Part shown: piece after piece, positions 58,766-64,000 of the stretch | How positions within the stretch are numbered: the first letter of the stretch is position 1 | Layout of the letters: every line of letters starts with the position of its first letter | NCBI RefSeq assembly: GCF_001905125.1 | Contig: NZ_LWLE01000001.1 | Span: 984,101-1,048,100 of the forward strand | Length of the DNA: 64,000 nt | Direction of reading: 5' to 3' | Source: Streptomyces sp. TSRI0281 | GTDB lineage: Bacteria; Actinomycetota; Actinomycetes; Streptomycetales; Streptomycetaceae | Translations under genes and position numbers: made by a program | Notes under the pieces: generated by a model | What the model was told of the DNA's origin: nothing | The model's input: only the letters and a program-made list of their open reading frames with translations | The model's database searches: none

Positions 58766-60634
58766 ATGCGTGGCGAGACACTCGACGGCAGATACCGGCT
58801 GACGGAGCCGATCGGTTCGGGCGGCATGGGGCAGGTGTGGCGCGCCGAGGACGAACGCATCGGCCGCGAGGTCGCGGTGAAGGTCCTCTCGCGGATCGAC
58901 GAGGACACCTCCGCGAGCCGGTTCGCCCGCGAGGCGCGGGTGGTGGGCCGCCTGTCGAGCCCGCACATCGTCACCCTGCACGACTTCGGGGAGGCGCAGG
59001 TCGCCGGGGAGCGGGTGCTCTACCTGGTCATGGAGCACCTCAAGGGCCGTGACCTCGGTGCCGTCCTGGAGAGCCGGCGCCCGGAACTCCCCTCCCCCGC
59101 CGAAGTCGTGGGCTGGGCCGTCGAGATCTGCGCGGGCCTGGAGACGGCGCACGGCGCGGGCATCGTGCACCGGGACATCAAACCGGCCAATGTGCTGCTC
59201 ACCGAGTCGGGGACCGTGAAGATCCTCGACTTCGGGATCGCCCGGCTGCTGTCGGTCACCTCGTCGGCCGCGGCGGATCTGACCGGTACCGGCTTCATGA
59301 TCGGCACCCCGCTCTACATGTCGCCCGAGCAGATCCGGGCGCCCGAGGTCCTCGACAGCCGCAGCGACCTGTACTCGCTCGGCTGCCTCCTCCATACGCT
59401 GCTCACCGGCCGCCCGCCGTTCACCGGCGCCGGTACGACGGTGCTGGCGCGGCACCTCAGCGACGTCCCGGAGCCACTGAGCACGCACCGCCCCGGCGTT
59501 GCGGGACTGGCGGAACTCGAACCGCTGATCGGGGGGTTGCTGGCGAAGGACCCCGACGACCGTCCGGCGCACGCGGCGGACGTGGCCCGGCTGCTCCTGG
59601 AGAGCGGCGTGGGGGACTCCGCGTCCGGGAGCGGCCGAAGAGGCGCCGCGGGGTCGAGTGCGGGTGTGGGAGCGGCTGCGGCAGCGCCCTCTCCGGACGC
59701 CTCCCCGGACGCCTCCTCCGGCTCCGTCCCTGAGCCACCGGCCCCCATGTCCCCGCCGACGCCCACGCCGACGCCCACGGCCGTGTCCACGCCCGCCCCC
59801 GCGCCCGCCGCGCCGGACCCCGCCGCCGTCACGGTCACCGGGTCGGTCCCGTACGCCCGGCTTCCCGAGGCCCCGACGGCCCCGGTCGCCGCGGCCACCC
59901 CGCCACCGGCCACTCCCCCACCGGCGGCACCCACCACTCCACCGGCCGCGCCCTTCCCGCCTCCTTTCGCCACCGCCCCGGCTCCCGCCCCCGCTCCCGC
60001 CCCCGCCCGGCGGCAGCGGCTCCGCATCACTCAGCGGGCCGTGCGGAACGGCGGCACCGCCTCCACGCGCTCCGTCGCCGCCACCTGGCTGGCCGGGGCG
60101 GGCACGGCACTGATCACCGGGGTGCTGGTCTTCGCCCTGACCCCGCTCGACCTGGGCGCGGTGGCCCTCATCGCCGTGGGTTCCTGCCTGGCGGGCATGG
60201 GGAGCGCGCAGGTCTTCGCCGACATCTTCAACCCCGTGGGACAGCCCTTCGGGAAGCGGCTCAGTTCCACGGTGGCGCTGATGTTCCCGCTCGGTATCGG
60301 CGGCACGGCGATCCAGCAGGCGGCCGAGGGCCACACGTCCCTGGTCTTCCTCCCGCTCTCCCTCTGCGCCTCCGCCGCCGCGATGACGCTGGGGGTGCTC
60401 CTCGCCGACGGGCTGATGGCCCTGTTCCGGATTCCGGCCCGCGCGGCCCTGCTCCTCTCGATGAGCGGCTGGACCAACGGCCTCGTCGTCTGGGCCCTGC
60501 TGACCTACCGCACCCCGCTGCACGGGATGGGGGCGCTGCCGATCGCCTGCGCGGTCTGGGGCCTGACCGCCCTCGCGCTGGGCCGTCTGCTGGCCCGCGC
60601 CGACCGTGGCAGCCGCCCGGCGCCACCCGCGTAA
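58766..60634 (+). CDS. Ser/Thr protein kinase with polytopic membrane C-terminus
   Basis: 622 residues from ATG 58766 (GGGGG 9 nt upstream); ATG 58724 is possible. Kinase domain: IGSGGMGQVWRAEDERIG, Lys39 in VAVKVL, HRDIKPANVLL (Asp137), DFGIAR (155-157), YMSPEQIRAPEVLDSRSDLY. A long Pro/Ala/Thr linker follows. The last 180 residues contain about five hydrophobic helices (VAATWLAGAGTALITGVLVF, VALIAVGSCLAGMG, FLPLSLCASAAAMTLGVLLA and more) instead of the usual single helix with PASTA repeats. An outer sensor is lacking; a membrane-embedded sensor is likely. The kinase pair with 55789 is notable. Confidence 0.9.
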   Translation: MRGETLDGRYRLTEPIGSGGMGQVWRAEDERIGREVAVKVLSRIDEDTSASRFAREARVVGRLSSPHIVTLHDFGEAQVAGERVLYLVMEHLKGRDLGAVLESRRPELPSPAEVVGWAVEICAGLETAHGAGIVHRDIKPANVLLTESGTVKILDFGIARLLSVTSSAAADLTGTGFMIGTPLYMSPEQIRAPEVLDSRSDLYSLGCLLHTLLTGRPPFTGAGTTVLARHLSDVPEPLSTHRPGVAGLAELEPLIGGLLAKDPDDRPAHAADVARLLLESGVGDSASGSGRRGAAGSSAGVGAAAAAPSPDASPDASSGSVPEPPAPMSPPTPTPTPTAVSTPAPAPAAPDPAAVTVTGSVPYARLPEAPTAPVAAATPPPATPPPAAPTTPPAAPFPPPFATAPAPAPAPAPARRQRLRITQRAVRNGGTASTRSVAATWLAGAGTALITGVLVFALTPLDLGAVALIAVGSCLAGMGSAQVFADIFNPVGQPFGKRLSSTVALMFPLGIGGTAIQQAAEGHTSLVFLPLSLCASAAAMTLGVLLADGLMALFRIPARAALLLSMSGWTNGLVVWALLTYRTPLHGMGALPIACAVWGLTALALGRLLARADRGSRPAPPA

Positions 60635-60647
60635 CGTAGGCCCCTTC

Positions 60648-60772
60648 GACCTGACAGACCGACAGCCCGACCGTCTGGCCGTCTGGCCTTCCGACCTCCT
60701 GACCGATCGACAGCCCGATCGCCTGACCGCCCGACAGCCCCGATCGCCCGACAGCCCGAGGAGAACGCCGCC
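60648..60772. repeat. imperfect repeats before the iminopeptidase gene
   Basis: CGACAGCCCGA-like units recur about four times between 60658 and 60760, mixed with GACCG motifs. The tract lies in the promoter/leader of the gene at 60773. No hairpin or gene is evident. Confidence 0.55.
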
Positions 60773-61747
60773 GTGGACCGCGAGCCGGACGAGAAGTACC
60801 CGCCGGTCGAACCGTACGAGCACGGGATGCTCGACGTGGGCGACGGGAACCTCGTGTACTGGGAGGTCTGCGGCAACCCGGACGGCAAGCCCGCGCTCGT
60901 CGTCCACGGCGGGCCGGGCTCGGGGTGCACCGAGCGGCCCCGGCAGTACTTCGACCCGGAGCGCTACCGCGTCGTGCTCTTCGACCAGCGCAACTGCGGC
61001 CGCTCCACCCCGCACGCGAGCGACCCGTCCGCCGACATGCGGCACAACACCACGCACCACCTGATCGCCGACATGGAGCGGCTGCGGACCCATCTGTCGA
61101 TCGACACCTGGCTGCTGTACGGCGGTTCCTGGGGCTCCACGCTGATCCTCGCGTACGCCGAGCAGTACCCGGAACGGGTCTCGGAGATCGTGATCCCGGC
61201 GGTCACGACGACCCGGCGCAGCGAGATCGACTGGCTGTACCGGGGCGCGGGGCAGATCTTCCCGGAAGCCTGGGACCTGTTCCGGGCGGGCGTCCCGGAG
61301 GCGGCGGGCCCCGGTGATCTGGTCGCCGCGTACGCCCGGCGGATGGAGAGCCCGGACGCGGCGGTACGGGAGCGGGCGACGGCCGACTGGTGCGCGTGGG
61401 AGGACGCGGTGCTGTCCCAGGAGGCGTACCAGGGCCCGCCCCCGTACAGCGGCAGGCCCGCCGTCGCGCGGCAGGCGCTCGTCCGGATCTGCTCGCACTA
61501 CTTCTCCCACGGCGCCTGGCTGGAGGAGGGGCAGCTGATCCGCGACGCGGGCCGGCTGGCGGGGATCGACGGGGTGCTGGTGCACGGCCGGTTCGACCTG
61601 GGCGGCCCGCTGACCACCGCCTGGGAGCTGACCAAGGCGTGGCCGGACGCCGAGCTGACGGTGATCGAGGACGCGGGGCACCTCGGCGGGGCCGCGACCA
61701 GCCGGAGGGTGCTCGCGGCCCTGGACCGCTTCGCCCGGCGCGGCTGA
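60773..61747 (+). CDS. pip: proline iminopeptidase
   Basis: 324 residues from GTG 60773, GAGGAGAA upstream. An S33 alpha/beta hydrolase: LVVHGGPGSGCTERPRQYFD (oxyanion HGGPG), VVLFDQRNCGRSTPHAS, nucleophile elbow YGGSWGSTLILAYAEQYPER (G-G-S-W-G), then GRFDLGGPLTTAWELTK (Asp in the expected strand) and EDAGHLGG (His). It removes N-terminal proline from peptides. No signal peptide, so intracellular. The Asn in DQRNCGRS differs from the common Gly/Arg. Confidence 0.94.
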   Translation: MDREPDEKYPPVEPYEHGMLDVGDGNLVYWEVCGNPDGKPALVVHGGPGSGCTERPRQYFDPERYRVVLFDQRNCGRSTPHASDPSADMRHNTTHHLIADMERLRTHLSIDTWLLYGGSWGSTLILAYAEQYPERVSEIVIPAVTTTRRSEIDWLYRGAGQIFPEAWDLFRAGVPEAAGPGDLVAAYARRMESPDAAVRERATADWCAWEDAVLSQEAYQGPPPYSGRPAVARQALVRICSHYFSHGAWLEEGQLIRDAGRLAGIDGVLVHGRFDLGGPLTTAWELTKAWPDAELTVIEDAGHLGGAATSRRVLAALDRFARRG

Positions 61748-61781
61748 GGGCTGTCCCGTCCGGGGCGCGGATCTCCCCTTG

Positions 61782-61799
61782 CTTCGAGCGCGCTCGAAG
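61782..61799. promoter_or_regulatory. perfect 18-bp palindrome before the aldo/keto reductase gene
   Basis: CTTCGAGCGCGCTCGAAG is its own reverse complement and ends 17 bp before ATG 61817. A TTGCTT -35-like sequence overlaps its left end. Palindromes spread over the promoter spacer are typical for MerR-type activators; a MerR gene is not in the window. Confidence 0.75.
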
Positions 61800-61816
61800 G
61801 CGTTGGCTTGGGGGTC

Positions 61817-62812
61817 ATGGAGTACACGCAGCTCGGACGCACCGGACTCAAGGTCAGCCGACTCGTCCTCGGGACGATGAACTTCGGCCCCCAGACCAAC
61901 GAGACCGACAGCCACTCGCTCATGGACGCCGCCCTGGAGGCAGGCGTCAACTTCTTCGATACGGCCAATGTCTACGGGTGGGGCGAGAACAAGGGGCGCA
62001 CCGAGGAGATCCTCGGCACCTGGTTCGCCGAGGGCGGCGACCGTCGCGACAAGGTCGTCCTCGCCACCAAGGTCTACGGCAACATGGGCGCGGACGGCGA
62101 CGTGTGGCCCAATCACGACAAGCTCTCCGCGGTCAACATCCGGCGGGCCGTCGACGCCAGCCTCAAGCGGCTCCAGACGGACCACATCGACCTGTACCAG
62201 TTCCACCACGTCGACCGGTCCACCCCGATCGAGGAGATCTGGCAGGCCATCGACGTACTGATCCAGCAGGGCAAGATCCTCTACGCGGGCTCGTCCAACT
62301 TCGCGGGCTACAAGATCGCCCAGGCCAATGAGCGGGCCCGGCAGCGGGGCAGCTACGGCCTGGTCAGCGAGCAGTGCATCTACAACCTGATGCAGCGCGA
62401 GGCCGAGATGGAGGTCATCCCGGCCGCCCAGGAGTACGGCCTCGGCGTCATCCCGTGGTCGCCGCTGCAGGGCGGGCTGCTCGGCGGCGCGATCCGCAAG
62501 GAGCGCGAGGGCGGTGGCGCCCGGTCCACCACGGGCCGGTCTGCCGACGCGCTCGCCGACCCGAAGGTACGGGCGCAGATCCAGGCGTACGAGGACCTGC
62601 TCGCGAAGCACGGTCTGGAGCCCGGCGAGGTGGGGCTGGCCTGGCTGCTGACCCGGCCGGGCATCACCGGTCCGATCTCGGGCCCGCGCACGCGTGAGCA
62701 GCTCGACTCGGCTCTGCGCGCGGTCGAGCTGGAGCTTTCGGACGAGGTGCTGGCCTCGCTGGAGGAGATCTTCCCCGGTCCGGGCCCGTCGCCGGAGAAC
62801 TTCGCCTGGTAG
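61817..62812 (+). CDS. aldo/keto reductase
   Basis: 331 residues from ATG 61817. The barrel's catalytic residues are in NFFDTANVYGWGENKGRTEE (Asp, Tyr), VVLATKVYGNMG (Lys) and YQFHHVDRST (His). The opening EYTQLGRTGLKVSRLVLGTM and the end GITGPISGPRTREQLDSALR fit the Kv-beta/YajO-like group. It uses NADPH to reduce carbonyl compounds; the substrate is unknown. The 18-bp palindrome just upstream suggests induction by a dimeric regulator. Confidence 0.95.
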   Translation: MEYTQLGRTGLKVSRLVLGTMNFGPQTNETDSHSLMDAALEAGVNFFDTANVYGWGENKGRTEEILGTWFAEGGDRRDKVVLATKVYGNMGADGDVWPNHDKLSAVNIRRAVDASLKRLQTDHIDLYQFHHVDRSTPIEEIWQAIDVLIQQGKILYAGSSNFAGYKIAQANERARQRGSYGLVSEQCIYNLMQREAEMEVIPAAQEYGLGVIPWSPLQGGLLGGAIRKEREGGGARSTTGRSADALADPKVRAQIQAYEDLLAKHGLEPGEVGLAWLLTRPGITGPISGPRTREQLDSALRAVELELSDEVLASLEEIFPGPGPSPENFAW

Positions 62813-62842
62813 CCGGGTGCCGGTGACGTCAGGCGGCCGTCG

Positions 62843-62932
62843 TCATCCCCCGAGGGCGGCCGCCACGGCGACAACGGCGAACATCAGCACGAGCACGGCG
62901 GCCATGATGCGGTTTCTGGTCTTCGGATCCAC
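62843..62932 (-). CDS. 29-residue membrane peptide
   Basis: GTG 62932 opens a frame of 29 residues: charged VDPKTRNRI then one hydrophobic stretch MAAVLVLMFAVVAVAAAL and GG. The start is preceded by GAAGG, which is very close. Small one-helix proteins of this pattern (MDPKTRNRIMA...) occur beside the RNA phosphodiesterase gene in other Streptomyces, as I recall. Function unknown. Confidence 0.5.
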   Translation of the reverse strand: MDPKTRNRIMAAVLVLMFAVVAVAAALGG

Positions 62933-62954
62933 CCTTCGAGCCTAACCGCACCGC

Positions 62955-63527
62955 TCACCGGCCCAGCGGCCAGGCTCGCGTCACCTCGTACCGCGGCTGC
63001 TCCCCGGGCACTCCCGCCACGGGCAGGTCGCTCCGTACGAGACTCAGCTCGGCCGCCTCCCAGTGCTGCCCCTCGAAGCCGTCGAGCGCGGCCGTGAACG
63101 CGGTCAGGTCGGCCGGGGTCCGGCTGCGGGCCAGGGTGAGGTGCGGGGTGTAGCGGCGGTGCTCCTCCATCGGCAGCCCGGCCCGGCGGGCGGCGGCGTC
63201 GGCGCGCTCGGCGAGCAGCCTGAGCGTGTCGAGCCCGCCCGCCGCCCCGGCCCACAGCGCCCGCCCGTCGAACCGTCCGCCGCCGTGCGCGCGGAGGGGG
63301 AACGGCTCGGTGCGGTGCGCGGCGCGCTCCATCCGCCGGTACAGCTCGGGCAGCACGTCCTCGTCCACCTCGCCGAGGAACGCGAGCGTGTAGTGCCAGC
63401 CCTCGGGGGCCGTCCAGCGCAGGTCCCGCGCACCGGGCAGCCCGTGGAGCGGGGCGACGGCCCGCCGCAGCTCCGCGACGGCCGGGGCGGGCGGCAGAAC
63501 GGCCGCGAAGAGTCTCTGACTGCTCAT
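62955..63527 (-). CDS. thpR: RNA 2',3'-cyclic phosphodiesterase (2H family)
   Basis: 190 residues from ATG 63527. Both HxT/S catalytic motifs are present: GWHYTLAFLGEV and RYTPHLTLARSRTPAD. MSSQRLFAAVLPPAPAVAEL is the typical first strand and helix (RLFxAxxPP). The enzyme opens 2',3'-cyclic phosphates in RNA and is often annotated as 2'-5' RNA ligase. Length is normal. It starts 131 bp from the stop of the MFS gene on the same strand, with a terminator between. Confidence 0.94.
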   Translation of the reverse strand: MSSQRLFAAVLPPAPAVAELRRAVAPLHGLPGARDLRWTAPEGWHYTLAFLGEVDEDVLPELYRRMERAAHRTEPFPLRAHGGGRFDGRALWAGAAGGLDTLRLLAERADAAARRAGLPMEEHRRYTPHLTLARSRTPADLTAFTAALDGFEGQHWEAAELSLVRSDLPVAGVPGEQPRYEVTRAWPLGR

Positions 63528-63612
63528 GCGCGCGAGTCTGGCAGCTCCCGGCGTTGTCCCGGGCTCCGTACGTATCGTTGTCCTGCGCGACTGCCCGCAC
63601 GCCCGTATGCGC

Positions 63613-63651
63613 GGAACCGCCCTCCTCCCCGTGTGGGAGGAGGGCGGTTCC
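63613..63651 (-). terminator. perfect 17-bp terminator hairpin after the MFS gene
   Basis: GGAACCGCCCTCCTCCC (63613-63629) and GGGAGGAGGGCGGTTCC (63635-63651) pair perfectly around a 5-base loop, 7 bp after the MFS stop codon on the minus strand. No strong T-run follows, but the stem is exceptionally stable. Confidence 0.9.
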
Positions 63652-63658
63652 GGTGTGC

Positions 63659-64000
63659 TCACGCAGCCGTCGCCAGTTGCTCGCGCGGGACGAACCGTAC
63701 GTGCGGGCGGCCCGGACGGAGGTCGACCTTGAGGCGCAGGCCGCCGACGCGGGCCAGCATGAAGCCGACCGCCAGGGCGGCGACCATCGAGATCGCGCCG
63801 CCCGCCGCGAAACCGGTGCGGGCGCCGTACGTGTCGCTGATCCAGCCGACGATCGGGGCGCCCACCGGCGTACCCCCGGCGAAGACCATCATGTAGAGGC
63901 TCATCACCCGGCCCCGCATCTCGGGGTCGGCGGCCATCTGGACGCTGGTGTTCGCGGTGATGTTGGTCGTCAGGCCGATCATGCCGATCGGGACCAGCAG
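63659..64000 (-). CDS. MFS transporter, C-terminal part (5' end outside window)
   Basis: 114 codons are visible; the frame is open to base 64000 (LLVPIGMIGLTTNITANTSV). The segment MAADPEMRGRVMSLYMMVFA and GGTPVGAPIVGWISDTYGAR is typical for the DUF894/MFS_3 type exporters (RGRVMSLYxxxxxGxxPxGxxxxGxxxDxxGxR), followed by the last membrane helix (AAGGAISMVAALAVGFMLAR) and a basic tail. Likely a drug or metabolite exporter. A strong terminator follows. Confidence 0.9.
   Translation of the reverse strand: MLVPIGMIGLTTNITANTSVQMAADPEMRGRVMSLYMMVFAGGTPVGAPIVGWISDTYGARTGFAAGGAISMVAALAVGFMLARVGGLRLKVDLRPGRPHVRFVPREQLATAA

Overview
The window is chromosomal DNA of a Streptomyces-like actinomycete. 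Base composition is very high in G+C, GTG and TTG starts are common, and genes are packed with ATGA/GTGA overlaps. Lineage-marker families are present: a conservon (sensor kinase, roadblock, DUF742, GTPase, P450s), XRE/DUF5753 plus DUF397 pairs, WXG100-type secreted proteins, and Ser/Thr kinases with Pro/Ala-rich linkers. No rRNA, tRNA, CRISPR array or complete insertion sequence was recognised.

Region 1-10.8 kb is accessory in character. It holds a partial secreted lectin/FG-GAP protein, a broken glycosyltransferase, small hypothetical genes, a possible mobile-element membrane-protein remnant (DUF6112-like), a DinB-family gene, an XRE/DUF397 pair with three island-type hypotheticals, an MmyB-type regulator divergent from an aldo/keto reductase, and a vapBC toxin-antitoxin operon with a perfect 16-bp palindrome in its promoter. 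Region 10.8-16.4 kb holds an EamA exporter divergent from a LysR regulator, and a 977-residue FAD/Fe-S oxidoreductase coupled to a hypothetical gene.

Region 16.5-22.1 kb is a six-gene conservon operon in which every junction overlaps. It ends in two cytochrome P450s, the first of which lacks the otherwise near-universal ExxR motif, as in the CYP157 family. serC follows, closed by a strong terminator. From 23.4 to 35.4 kb there are scattered small enzymes and regulators: Uma2, DinB, DUF4259, a methyltransferase, a GNAT, a DrrAB-type exporter with a divergent TetR gene and paired operators, a beta-propeller protein, an SGNH hydrolase, a small protein ending in a RHIM/BASS-like motif, a histidine kinase of unusual layout and another TetR gene.

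Region 35.6-44.3 kb is a cluster of probable type VII secretion substrates. It contains two WXG100-like proteins, a 606-residue toxin with a C-terminal RNase A-like domain, an immunity gene, a truncated orphan copy of the toxin domain and a second immunity gene. After a serine hydrolase comes an opposite-strand operon with a WXG-like partner and a DUF1023 hydrolase. From 44.7 to 64 kb lie a PadR/HAAS pair, a GyrI-type AraC regulator, a GH3 beta-glucosidase divergent from a TetR gene with a consensus-type operator, Nudix genes (one truncated), an XRE/DUF397/ECF-sigma operon whose sigma factor carries a zinc-finger-like head, an SDR, two unusual Ser/Thr kinases, a proline iminopeptidase, an aldo/keto reductase behind an 18-bp palindrome, an RNA 2',3'-cyclic phosphodiesterase, and the edge of an MFS exporter.

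A recurring feature is a TAnnnT box 6-8 nt before the start codon with no Shine-Dalgarno sequence, which suggests many leaderless mRNAs. All functional statements are read from sequence motifs by eye. No database search was possible.
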